64,000 bases of DNA from Micromonospora purpureochromogenes (GTDB lineage Bacteria > Actinomycetota > Actinomycetes > Mycobacteriales > Micromonosporaceae): contig NZ_LT607410.1 in NCBI RefSeq assembly GCF_900091515.1, forward strand, positions 1,240,001 through 1,304,000, given 5' to 3'. The position numbers and the translations under genes are program-made. Below the pieces are notes generated by a model, which did no database searches, was not told the DNA's origin, and was given only the letters and a program-made list of their open reading frames with translations. Below, piece by piece: positions 18,583 through 26,689 of this stretch; within the stretch, counting starts at the first letter, position 1, and the number at the start of each line of letters is the position of its first letter.

Positions 18583-19605
18583 TCAGGGGCGGGGTTGGGG
18601 GGTGGCGGTGGGGCCGTTCACGACGGGTTTGCCGTTCTCCCAGGTGACCTCGTCGAGCCAGACCTGGCGGCCGGGGTCGGTGCTGCCCTCCTGGCCGGGC
18701 GGCCAGGCGTGGTAGACCAGCCAGGTCCGGCCGTCCTTGACGACCATCGAGGCGTGGCCGGGGCCGGAGGCGACCTCGTTGGTCTTCAGGATCGGGTTCT
18801 CGGCCGCCTTCACACAGGGGCCGGTCGGGCTCTCGCAGACCGCGTAGCCCTCGGCGTAGGTGGCCCGGTCGTACGCGTTGGCGGCGAAGAAGAGGTACAA
18901 CCGCCCGTCGTGGCGGTGGAAGAACGAGCCCTCGATCAGGGTGCCCTCCCACGGCTCGGTCTGCTTCAGCAGCTTCGTCGGCTCGCCGACGAGCTTCAGC
19001 CCGTCGTCGGACAGGCGCTGCGACCAGAGCCAGGTGTCCACCCCGATCGCGTTGCCGTCGTTCTTCCAGAGCAGCCAGAGGCTGCCGTCGGTGTCCCGGA
19101 ACGGGCTGGCGTCGATCGCCCCGCCCAGCTCGGCCTGGCAGATGAACGGCTCGGTCGAGTCGTCCCGGTACGGCCCCTGCGGACTGGTGGCCACCGCCCG
19201 CCCCACGCACTGCCGGCCGGAATCCCGCCCGGCGACGGTGTAGTAGAGCAGGAACCGGTCCGGGGCGAGTTGGATCGCCTCCGGCGCCCAGGTCTTCCCC
19301 GGGTCCGCCCAGTCGGGCAGCTCGGGCAGGGCGTCCTCGGCCTCGCTCCAGTCGACCAGGTCGGCCGAGCGCCGCACCGGCACGTTGCGGCCGCCGCTGT
19401 TGGTGTGGAACAGCCACCAGGCGTCACCGGCCCGCATCACCTGCGGGTCGGGGGCGTCGACGCGTACCACGGGGTTGGTGAACATGCTCGGGTCGCTCCG
19501 CGTGCTCGTCGGGTCGTTCGCACCGTTCTCGCCGCAGCCGGCGACGAGCAGTGCGGCGGCGAGGACCGCCGCCGCACCGCGTAGCCGGGCATGCCCGGCG
19601 CTCAT
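18583..19605 (-). CDS. GH43-family glycoside hydrolase lipoprotein
   Basis: This 340-residue protein has a lipoprotein signal (AAVLAAALLVAGCG, lipid cysteine near residue 24) and then a five-bladed propeller of the GH43 type. The likely catalytic groups are Asp in VRVDAPDPQVM, the pKa-tuning Asp in GAIDASPFRDTDG, and the acid Glu in LIEGSFFHRHDGRLYL. It would trim arabinan or arabinoxylan side chains at the cell surface. It is the last gene of the arabinan operon, and its ATG overlaps the stop of the upstream permease gene by four bases. The frame continues upstream to 20223, but that part is antisense-like shadow. Confidence 0.9.
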   Translation of the reverse strand: MSAGHARLRGAAAVLAAALLVAGCGENGANDPTSTRSDPSMFTNPVVRVDAPDPQVMRAGDAWWLFHTNSGGRNVPVRRSADLVDWSEAEDALPELPDWADPGKTWAPEAIQLAPDRFLLYYTVAGRDSGRQCVGRAVATSPQGPYRDDSTEPFICQAELGGAIDASPFRDTDGSLWLLWKNDGNAIGVDTWLWSQRLSDDGLKLVGEPTKLLKQTEPWEGTLIEGSFFHRHDGRLYLFFAANAYDRATYAEGYAVCESPTGPCVKAAENPILKTNEVASGPGHASMVVKDGRTWLVYHAWPPGQEGSTDPGRQVWLDEVTWENGKPVVNGPTATPQPRP

Positions 19606-20426
19606 CCCTTCAGGCCGCTGCGCGAGACGCCCTGGATGATGTGCCGCTGGGCCGCCACGAAGAGGATCAGCACCGGCACGCTGGCCAGCACCGCCCCGGC
19701 CATGATCACCGGGTAGTCGCTGACGTAGGCGCCCTGGAGCAGGCCCAGGCCCGCCGGCAGGGTCAGCCGCTCCGGGCTGAACAGCACGTAGATCGGCCAG
19801 AGGAAGTCGTTCCAGTTGGTCAGGAACGACAGCACGGCCAGCGTGGCCAGGGCCGGCTTGGAGAGCGGCAGCAGCACCTGCGTGAAGATCTGCCAGTGGT
19901 TGGCGCCGTCCAGCACCGCCGCCTCCTCCAGTTCGGCGGGGATGCTGAGGAAGAACTGCCGCAGGAAGAACACCCCGAAGGCGCTGGCCGCGCCGGGCAC
20001 GATCACCACGGTCAGGGTGTCCAGCCAGCCCAGCCGGTCGGCGATCACGAAGTTCGGGATGATCAGCGAGGTGGGCGGGATGAACAGGGTCCCGACGATC
20101 AGCGCGAAGCCGACCGCCCGGCCGCGGAACCGGAGCCGGGCCAGCGCGTACGCGGCCATCGAGGCGGTGACCAGCACCAGCAGCGCGTGCAGGGCGGCCG
20201 CCAGCATGCTGTTGACGAACCAACGCAGCACCGGGTTCGAGGTATTGCCGAGGATCTGCTCGTAGCCGTAGGTCGAGAACGGGTCGGGCACGAAGCTCGG
20301 CGGGATCTTCTGCGCGTCGCCGTAGGTCTTCACCGAGGTGATCGCCATCCAGACCAGCGGGGTCAGGAAGACCAGGGCCAGGAGCACCAGGACCGCGTAG
20401 CGCGTGAAGCGGCGGAGAGTCGTCAT
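19602..20426 (-). CDS. Sugar ABC transporter permease, MalG/AraQ type
   Basis: This 274-residue membrane protein has six predicted helices and the family's cytoplasmic coupling loop, EEAAVLDGANHWQIFTQVLL (EAA motif, about residues 170-190). The N-terminus (YAVLVLLALVFLTPLVWMAI) is typical for the second permease of carbohydrate importers. It pairs with the permease encoded at 20437-21399, 10 nt away, and with the binding protein at 21406. No ATPase gene is present in the operon. In actinobacteria such systems usually share a single ATPase (MsiK) encoded elsewhere. Confidence 0.94.
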   Translation of the reverse strand: MTTLRRFTRYAVLVLLALVFLTPLVWMAITSVKTYGDAQKIPPSFVPDPFSTYGYEQILGNTSNPVLRWFVNSMLAAALHALLVLVTASMAAYALARLRFRGRAVGFALIVGTLFIPPTSLIIPNFVIADRLGWLDTLTVVIVPGAASAFGVFFLRQFFLSIPAELEEAAVLDGANHWQIFTQVLLPLSKPALATLAVLSFLTNWNDFLWPIYVLFSPERLTLPAGLGLLQGAYVSDYPVIMAGAVLASVPVLILFVAAQRHIIQGVSRSGLKG

Positions 20427-20436
20427 GGTCGGCCCC

Positions 20437-21399
20437 TCAGTCTTCCCGGTACCGGAAGAACCGGAAGTTGACGATGCTGATCACCGTGAGCGCCAGCGCG
20501 AAGACGATGCTCATCGCCGCGGCCCGGCCCGCGTCGTTGTCCCGCAGCCCCTCGTCCACGATCCGCCAGACCACAGTGCGGGTCTGCTGGCCCGGCGCGC
20601 CCTGGGTGATCAGGAACGACTGCCCGAAGACGTTCGCCGAGGCGAGGATCGTGGTGGTCAGCACGAAGAGCATCACCGGGCGCAGCCCGGGCAGGGTGAC
20701 GTTGCGGAACCGGTCCCAGGCGTTCGCGCCGTCCATCCTCGCCGCCTCGTAGAGCTCCGGCGAGATGTCCTGCAGGCCGGCCAGGTAGATCACCGCGTTG
20801 AACCCGGAGGTCCACCAGACGGTCACCCCGACCAGCGACACCCAGGCCCACGGCACGTCGGTCACCCACGGGGTGTCCGACGGCAGGCCGACCGCGCCGA
20901 GCAGCCGGTTGACCAGGCCCAGGTTGGCATCGAGCAGGAAGCGCCAGAGCAGGCCGATCACCGCCACCCCGAGGACGTACGGCGCGAAGTAGATCGCCCG
21001 GAAGAACGTCCGCCCCGGGAACGACCGGTTGAGCAGCAGCGCCAGCCCCAGCGGGATGACCACCAGCAGCGGCACCGAGAAGACCGTGAAGATCGCGGTG
21101 GCCCGGACGCTCGACCACCAGTCGCCGTAGATGGCCGACTCGCTGTCGAAGAGGTCACCGTAGTTGTCCAGCCCGACGAAGGGCCGGTTGGGCAGTTGCA
21201 GGTCCCACTGGTGGACGCTCAGCCAGACGCCGAAGAGGATCGGCAGCAGCCCGAACGCCAGGAAGAGCAGCAGGTACGGCGCGAGGAAGAGGTACGGGGT
21301 CGCGCGGCTGCCCCGCTCCGTCGCGCCCCGGCGGCTCTTCCCGCCCGCCGGGGGCGGCGCGTCCCTGCGCGCCGCCCCGACCTCGATCACGTCCGCCAC
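20437..21399 (-). CDS. Sugar ABC transporter permease, MalF type
   Basis: This 320-residue membrane protein has a basic cytoplasmic N-terminus (GGKSRRGATERGSR), a first helix pair around YLFLAPYLLLFLAFGLLPI, and the coupling loop ELYEAARMDGANAWDRFRNV near residue 215. It forms the import channel with the MalG-type partner. The gene follows the binding-protein gene by six bases and precedes its partner by ten, so all are on one transcript. Substrate by context is arabino-oligosaccharide. Confidence 0.94.
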   Translation of the reverse strand: MADVIEVGAARRDAPPPAGGKSRRGATERGSRATPYLFLAPYLLLFLAFGLLPILFGVWLSVHQWDLQLPNRPFVGLDNYGDLFDSESAIYGDWWSSVRATAIFTVFSVPLLVVIPLGLALLLNRSFPGRTFFRAIYFAPYVLGVAVIGLLWRFLLDANLGLVNRLLGAVGLPSDTPWVTDVPWAWVSLVGVTVWWTSGFNAVIYLAGLQDISPELYEAARMDGANAWDRFRNVTLPGLRPVMLFVLTTTILASANVFGQSFLITQGAPGQQTRTVVWRIVDEGLRDNDAGRAAAMSIVFALALTVISIVNFRFFRYRED

Positions 21400-21405
21400 G
21401 GGAAA

Positions 21406-22734
21406 TCAGCTCCCGTACTTCTTGCGGTTGTCCTCCAGCTGCTTGTTGGCCTTGGCCACGCCGTCGTCCAGGGCCTGCTTGGGCGACTTCTTGCCCAGCG
21501 CCGCCTCGTTGAACGAGGTGTAGAAGGTGGTCATCACCTCGCCCAGCCCGGGAGCGGCCGGCGGGAAGGCCGCGTACTCCAGCTCCGGGGCGAGCGTGGC
21601 GACGTTCGGGATGGCCTTGAAGTCGGCGCCCTCCCGGACCTCCTTGCGGGCCGGGACCTGGCCGCCCTTCGCCCAGTCCAGCGAGTGCTCGCTGAGCCAG
21701 TTGATGAACACCTTCGCGCCGGAGATCTTGTTGTTGTCGGCGCTGCGCTGCTTGACGATGGTGAAGTTGTGCGAGTTCGCCCAGGCGGCCTTCTGGCTGC
21801 CGATCTGCGGCAGCTCGGCGACGCCGATCTGCGCGTTCGGGTCCTTGGCGATGTCGTTGATCTGCCAGATGCCGTTGAAGTTGAAGGCGTTCTTGCCGCT
21901 CTTGAGGGCGAGGTAGTCGGCGTCCTGGCCGACGTTCGACGGCGAGTGCCCCTGCTTGATGAGGTCGACCAGCCAGGTGCACGCCTCGATCGCCGGGTCG
22001 GAGTTGAAGGTCGCCTTGGTGACCTCGGCGTCGAAGAGGCTGCCGCCCCACTGGTGCAGCAGCGAGTAGAACGTCATGCCGCCGGTGAACTGGAACGGGC
22101 TGATCCAGAAGCCCTGCACGCCGGACTTCTTCAGCTCGGTCAGCGCGGCGGTGAACTCGTCCCGCGTGGTCGGCGGCTTGTTCGGGTCCAGGCCGGCCTT
22201 CTGCATCACGGCCTTGTTGTAGTAGAAGCCGAGCGGGTGCATGTCCAGCGGGATGCCGTACCGCTTGTTGTTGTACAGCCCGCCCTTCCAGACGGTCGGC
22301 GCGAAGTCGCCCTCGCTGAGCTCCAGCGCCTTGGCCACGTCGTCCAGCTCGGTGATCACGCCGCGGGCGGCGAAGGTGGCCAGCTGGTCCATGTGCATGA
22401 CCGCGATGTCCGGGCCGGAGCCGCTGGAGACCGCACCGGGGAGCTTGCTGTAGTAGTCCTCCCAGCGGTACGTGTTCACCGCGATCGCGATGTTCTGGTG
22501 CTCGGAGTTGAACTGCTCGACGAGCTTCTTGAAGATGTCGCCGTCACCGCCGGTGAAGCCGTTCCACAGGTTCAGCGAGACCTTGGGGCCGGTGTACTCC
22601 TTGCCACCGTTGCCGGTCGCGGTCGACTTGCTGGCGCTGCCGCCGCCGCAACCGGCCAGGGTCAGCGAAGCGGCCGCGCCGAGGCCCACGCCGAGCCCGA
22701 GCAGGCGCCGGCGGCTCATTTCGTTGTGCATCAT
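21406..22734 (-). CDS. Sugar-binding lipoprotein of ABC transporter
   Basis: This 442-residue protein is an extracellular solute-binding protein (family 1). Its signal contains a twin-arginine-like RRRLLG and a lipobox (LTLAGCG, cysteine near residue 29), so it may be exported by Tat and lipid-anchored. The mature part shows the family pattern: LNLWNGFTGGDGDIFKKLV, GSGPDIAVMHMDQL, YGIPLDMHPLGFYYNK. AAGGAG lies eight bases before the ATG. It is positioned between GH51 (40 nt upstream) and the two permeases, which suggests capture of arabinose oligomers. Confidence 0.93.
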   Translation of the reverse strand: MMHNEMSRRRLLGLGVGLGAAASLTLAGCGGGSASKSTATGNGGKEYTGPKVSLNLWNGFTGGDGDIFKKLVEQFNSEHQNIAIAVNTYRWEDYYSKLPGAVSSGSGPDIAVMHMDQLATFAARGVITELDDVAKALELSEGDFAPTVWKGGLYNNKRYGIPLDMHPLGFYYNKAVMQKAGLDPNKPPTTRDEFTAALTELKKSGVQGFWISPFQFTGGMTFYSLLHQWGGSLFDAEVTKATFNSDPAIEACTWLVDLIKQGHSPSNVGQDADYLALKSGKNAFNFNGIWQINDIAKDPNAQIGVAELPQIGSQKAAWANSHNFTIVKQRSADNNKISGAKVFINWLSEHSLDWAKGGQVPARKEVREGADFKAIPNVATLAPELEYAAFPPAAPGLGEVMTTFYTSFNEAALGKKSPKQALDDGVAKANKQLEDNRKKYGS

Positions 22735-22774
22735 GCGGTTCTCTCCTTGGGGGACGGGACAAAGTATTCCCTGG

Positions 22775-24286
22775 TCAGAGCCGAGACGCGAAGCGCAGCA
22801 CGTTCCAGGAGACCGCGGGCAGGCGCACGGAGCACCGGCCGCCGTCGAGGGTGGGGGTGGGTAGTGCGCGAGGCGTCACCCGGTCGGGCTCGGCCTCGGT
22901 GTTGATCGCCTCCGGGTCGTCCCCGGCGGCGAGACTCAGGTGTTCGACCGCGCGCAGGCCGGGCAGGCCGCGCAGGTCGAGGTCGAGCGGCAGATCGTCG
23001 GAGCCTCGGTTGACCGCGAAGACGGTCAGCTCGCCGGACTCCTCGTCGTGCACCGCCACGGTGTCCAGCACCGGCACCGCGCCGAACCGCTTCGTCTCGT
23101 AGTCCGGCGCGACCGGCTCGGTGCGCAGCACGGTGCCTCGGGCGTACCGGGCGGTGAGGGCGAACGGGTGGAAGATGCTCTGCCGCCAGGCCGGCCCGCC
23201 GGTACGGGTGCGGATCGGGGCGATCACGTTGGCCAGCTGCGCCTGGCAGGCGACGCCGACCCGGTCGGCGTGCCGGAGCAGGGTGATCAGCAGGTCACCG
23301 ACGACCACCGCGTCGACCGCGGTGAAGTCGTCCTCGATCAGTGCGGGCGCCTCGACCCAGCCGCGCCGGTCCAGGTCGGCCTTGAGCCGGGACTCGTACC
23401 AGACGTTCCACTCGTCGAAGGAGACCTTGAGCTTGCGCTGCTGCCGCTGCTTGGCGGCCACGTGGTCGGCGGTGGCGACCACCTCGCGGATGAAGTTGTC
23501 CATGTCCACCGCCGAGGCGAGGATGCTGGCCCGGTCGCCGTCGGACGGGTCGTAGTAGGTGTGCGCGGAGATGTAGTCGACGTGCTCGTAGGTGTGCTCC
23601 AGCACCGTCGCCTCCCAGGAGGCGTAGGTGGGCATCCGCCGGTTGGAGCTGCCGCAGGCGACCAGGCTGATCGAGGGGTCGATCATCTTCATCGCCCGGG
23701 CGGTCTCGGCGGCGAGCCGGCCGTACTCGTCGGCGGTCTTGTGGCCGACCTGCCACGGGCCGTCCAGCTCGTTGCCGAGGCACCAGAGCCGCACCCCGTA
23801 CGGCTCCTCGGCGCCGTGCTTGCGGCGCAGGTCCGACAGCTGGGTGCCGCCCGGGTGGTTGGCGTACTCCAGCAGGTCGCAGGCCTCCTGCACGCCCCGG
23901 GTGCCCAGGTTGACCGCCATCATCGGCTCGACGTCGGCCTCGGCGGCCCAGGTCATGAACTCGTCGAGCCCGAAGGCGTTGGTCTCGATGGTCTTCCAGG
24001 CCAGGTCGAGCCGGCGCGGGCGGTCGCCGACCGGGCCGACGCCGTCCTCCCAGCGGTACCCGGAGACGAAGTTGCCGCCGGGGTAGCGGACCACGGAGAC
24101 GCCCAGCTCACGGGTGAGCGAGAGCACGTCGCCGCGCAGGCCGCGCGAGTCGGCGGTCGGGTGGCCGGGCTCGTAGACCCCGCCGTAGACGCAGCGCCCC
24201 ATGTGCTCGACGAAGGAGCCGAAGAGCCGCCGGTCAGCGGGGCCGATCGCGAAGGCCGGATCGATCGTCAGCCGGGCGTTGCGCAA
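22775..24286 (-). CDS. abfA: GH51 alpha-L-arabinofuranosidase
   Basis: This 503-residue enzyme removes terminal arabinofuranose units. It has the normal length and the hallmark motifs: SFVEHMGRCVYGGVYEP near residue 25, VVRYPGGNFVSGYRWEDG, the acid/base Glu in WCLGNELDGPWQVG (about 175) and the nucleophile Glu in VSFDEWNVWYESR (about 293). A C-terminal beta domain follows. There is no signal peptide, so it acts in the cytoplasm on imported oligosaccharides. It is the first gene of the operon and faces the LacI gene across an operator region. Confidence 0.95.
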   Translation of the reverse strand: MRNARLTIDPAFAIGPADRRLFGSFVEHMGRCVYGGVYEPGHPTADSRGLRGDVLSLTRELGVSVVRYPGGNFVSGYRWEDGVGPVGDRPRRLDLAWKTIETNAFGLDEFMTWAAEADVEPMMAVNLGTRGVQEACDLLEYANHPGGTQLSDLRRKHGAEEPYGVRLWCLGNELDGPWQVGHKTADEYGRLAAETARAMKMIDPSISLVACGSSNRRMPTYASWEATVLEHTYEHVDYISAHTYYDPSDGDRASILASAVDMDNFIREVVATADHVAAKQRQQRKLKVSFDEWNVWYESRLKADLDRRGWVEAPALIEDDFTAVDAVVVGDLLITLLRHADRVGVACQAQLANVIAPIRTRTGGPAWRQSIFHPFALTARYARGTVLRTEPVAPDYETKRFGAVPVLDTVAVHDEESGELTVFAVNRGSDDLPLDLDLRGLPGLRAVEHLSLAAGDDPEAINTEAEPDRVTPRALPTPTLDGGRCSVRLPAVSWNVLRFASRL

Positions 24287-24346
24287 GGGATGCCACCTTT
24301 CCTCTGTCGTACCGGGTGACTGCCGTCACGCCGTACCACAGGTTTG

Positions 24347-24370
24347 TACAACGTTGTAAGCAACGTTGTA
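24347..24370. promoter_or_regulatory. Double LacI-type operator between GH51 and regulator genes
   Basis: A perfect 12-bp palindrome, TACAACGTTGTA, lies at 24347-24358. A second copy of its CAACGTTG core lies at 24361-24368. The two centres are 12 bp apart, close to one helical turn, so two dimers could bind the same face. Adjoining TTGTAC and TTGTAA sequences may also be promoter -35 elements for the divergent genes. Confidence 0.8.
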
Positions 24371-24426
24371 AAGAGGCCGTCGCGCGATAGAGTCCGGGGA
24401 CGACGACCGGCGGGGAGGACGAGAGC

Positions 24427-25434
24427 GTGCGACACAGGCTCAAGGACGTGGCCGAGCGGGCCGGGGTGTCGGTCAAGACGGTCTCGAACGTGGTCAACGG
24501 CTACCTGCACGTCCGGCCGGACACCCGGGCCCGGGTCGAGGAGGCCATCGCCGAGCTCAACTACCGGCCCAACCTCTCCGCCCGCAACCTGCGCAAGGGG
24601 CGTACCGGCGTGATCGCGCTGGCCGTGCCGGAGCTGGACATCCCGTACTTCGCCGAACTGGCCCGGCACGTCGTCACCGCCGCCGCCGAACGCGGCTGGA
24701 CCGTGCTGATCGACCAGACCGGCGGCGGGGCCGAGCGTGAGCGGGTGGCCGCCGCCGGCATCGGCGACCACATGATCGACGGCCTGATCCTCAGTCCGCT
24801 CGCGCTCACCGCCGAGGACCTCGCCGGTCTGGACGGCACGCCGATGGTGCTGCTCGGCGAGCGGGTGGACCACGGCCCGGCCGACCACGTGGGCATCGAC
24901 AACGTGGCCGCCGCGCGGGAGATCACCGCTCACCTCGTCGGCCTCGGTCGCCGCCGGATCGCCGCCGTCGGGTCGCAGCGCACCCCCGAGGGCGCCAGCG
25001 CCCGGCTGCGCCTGGCCGGCTACGCCGTCGCGCTCGCCGACGCCGGCATCGCCTACGACGAGGCCCTGGTGGCGCCCGCGCCGGCCTGGCACCGCGCGGA
25101 CGGCGCCGCCGCCGTCCGCCACCTGCTCGCCACCGGGGTACGCCCCGACGCCGTCTTCTGCTTCAACGACACCCTCGCCCTCGGCGCCCTACGCGCCCTG
25201 CACGAGGCCGGCCTGCGAGTGCCCGAGGACGTCGCGGTGGCCGGCTTCGACGACATCGAGGACGGCCGGTTCAGCGTGCCCACGCTGACCACCATCGCAC
25301 CCGACAAGGAGCGCATCGGCCGCCTGGCCGTCGAGCTGCTGGCCGCCCGCATCGACGGCGACCGCGAAACCCCACCCCGCGACCTCACCGCCCCCTACCG
25401 CCTAACCCCCCGCGAAAGCACCCACCCCCACTAA
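24427..25434 (+). CDS. LacI-family transcriptional regulator of the arabinan operon
   Basis: This 335-residue repressor has the LacI helix-turn-helix and hinge at residues 1-60 (LKDVAERAGVSVKTVSNVVN, then RPNLSARNLRKG), followed by a periplasmic-binding-protein-like sensor domain (DHMIDGLILSPLALTAEDL, VAVAGFDDIEDGRFSVPTLT). The GTG start follows GGGAGGAC. The gene is divergent from GH51 across the double palindrome, so it most likely represses the operon and itself and is released by an arabinose-derived sugar. Confidence 0.93.
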   Translation: MRHRLKDVAERAGVSVKTVSNVVNGYLHVRPDTRARVEEAIAELNYRPNLSARNLRKGRTGVIALAVPELDIPYFAELARHVVTAAAERGWTVLIDQTGGGAERERVAAAGIGDHMIDGLILSPLALTAEDLAGLDGTPMVLLGERVDHGPADHVGIDNVAAAREITAHLVGLGRRRIAAVGSQRTPEGASARLRLAGYAVALADAGIAYDEALVAPAPAWHRADGAAAVRHLLATGVRPDAVFCFNDTLALGALRALHEAGLRVPEDVAVAGFDDIEDGRFSVPTLTTIAPDKERIGRLAVELLAARIDGDRETPPRDLTAPYRLTPRESTHPH

Positions 25435-25470
25435 CCCCCCGGCTCCTCCCGCCTCCCACCCCCCGACCCT

Positions 25471-25528
25471 CGTTGAAGTTGTTGCCCGGCCTATCGGCGT
25501 GCCGCGGGCAATAACTTCATGATCAACG
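25471..25528. terminator. Imperfect palindrome between LacI and methyltransferase genes
   Basis: CGTTGA-AGTTGTTGCCCG at 25471-25488 faces CGGGCAATAACTTCATGATC (25504-25523), which continues into AACG. The left arm lacks the six bases TCATGA that would make the stem complete. It separates convergent genes. The full-length version of the same motif occurs at 54968-55038. Confidence 0.7.
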
Positions 25529-25549
25529 GGGGGAGTCGGGGGTCCGGGG

Positions 25550-26275
25550 TCAGGCGAAGAAGCGGGCCAGGTGGGAGGGGGAGGGTGGGGGCTCGGTCGG
25601 GGGGAGGGGGGTGAGGTCGGCGAAGATGGAGGCGCCGTCGCAGCCGGCGTGCAGGGGGTACCAGCGCGGGGTGCCCAGCGGGCGCTGCCCGCAGATGCCC
25701 TTGATCGTCTGCACGTCGAGCAGGCGTACGTGGGTCGGGTCGGCCACCGCGTTGACGTGTCCCCACCAGGGGCTCATCACGTGCAGCACGCCGCCCGGAC
25801 GCAGTGCCCGGTGGCACTCGTCCACCAGCGGCAGGAAGTCGATCAGGTGTTCCAGGATGTGCACCGCGAAGAAGACGTCGACCGAGTCGTCGGCCAGCGG
25901 CAGCGAGCCGGACAGGTCCGCCACGGCGTTCACCCCGGGTGCCGGGAAGATGTCCAGCCCCAGGTTGGTCGGGTACTGCTTCTGGCCGCCGCAGCCCAGG
26001 TCCACCACCACCGGCTCCCGGCCGCCCACGCCGACCCGGCACCACACGCCGTAGACACCGGCCAGCCGGCCCACCAGGTCGCGGACCATCCGCAGCTCGG
26101 CCGGCTCGGCCACCGCACCGGTCAGGTGGGCGACCCCCCGGTCGAACCGCACGTCCACGGCCAGCCCTCGCAGCCGTTCGTCGTGGCGGACCTGGTCCGC
26201 CCAGGCCTCGGCGAGGAATCCGTCGATCGCCCGCAGCCGCTCGGCCGAGGGCGGCTTCTGAGCCAGCGCGACCAT
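25550..26275 (-). CDS. SAM-dependent methyltransferase with BON-like N-terminus
   Basis: This 241-residue protein has a class I methyltransferase fold: motif I VVVDLGCGGQKQYPTNLGLD, then SGSLPLADDSVDVFFAVHIL and the post-motif stretch LRPGGVLHVMSPWWG. Residues about 25-75 (DERLRGLAVDVRFDRGVAHL, ending in a short helix-strand) look like a BON domain, usually linked to membranes or ligands. The ATG at 26275 follows GGGAGG at five bases; the GTG six bases upstream lies too close to it. The substrate is unknown. Confidence 0.8.
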   Translation of the reverse strand: MVALAQKPPSAERLRAIDGFLAEAWADQVRHDERLRGLAVDVRFDRGVAHLTGAVAEPAELRMVRDLVGRLAGVYGVWCRVGVGGREPVVVDLGCGGQKQYPTNLGLDIFPAPGVNAVADLSGSLPLADDSVDVFFAVHILEHLIDFLPLVDECHRALRPGGVLHVMSPWWGHVNAVADPTHVRLLDVQTIKGICGQRPLGTPRWYPLHAGCDGASIFADLTPLPPTEPPPSPSHLARFFA

Positions 26276-26333
26276 GGCCACCTCCCGCCGGCCGATACCC
26301 GCATCGCCGCCCGGTATGCGTGGCGCGCCCGAT

Positions 26334-26651
26334 TCAGCCGGAAATGGTGCGCCGGGCGGATCGGCCCCCGCCTCGGATCCGCTGGCGGGGCGCGGCGCTC
26401 GCCTTCGGCCGCTTGAGGTGGTAGCGGTGCAGCTCGGTGTTGCCGGGCAGCGACGGGTCCTCGCTCATCGCCACCAGCTCCCAGCCCTGGTCGCCGGCCC
26501 GGTTCAGGTGGGCCAGCGCGGTGTCGCCGTACGGCGTGACGTCGACCATCGAGCCGTCCGGGCCGTACCAGACGAAGACGACCTCCCAGCCGATGTCGTT
26601 GGTGGCCGCCTGACGTCGCCGCACCAGCAGCGCGTACTCCCACTTGAGCAT
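26334..26651 (-). CDS. Small conserved-looking hypothetical protein
   Basis: I do not recognise this 105-residue protein with certainty. It starts MLKWEYALLVRRRQAA and contains a later GDQGWELVAMSEDPSLPG. The WEYALL...GWELV pattern resembles small DUF4177-type proteins, whose role is unknown. The C-terminus is arginine-rich and probably disordered. An in-frame start 42 bases upstream is possible, but MLKWEYALL fits the family opening. It has no clear operon partner: the methyltransferase gene begins 59 nt downstream. Confidence 0.65.
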   Translation of the reverse strand: MLKWEYALLVRRRQAATNDIGWEVVFVWYGPDGSMVDVTPYGDTALAHLNRAGDQGWELVAMSEDPSLPGNTELHRYHLKRPKASAAPRQRIRGGGRSARRTISG

Positions 26652-26689
26652 GGGCTCATTCTCACCTGCCGCGCGCCGGTCGGCACGGA

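Noticed and set aside
19605..20223. N-terminal extension of the GH43 frame
   Set aside because: It overlaps the permease gene on the same strand, and the lipoprotein signal starts at 19605.
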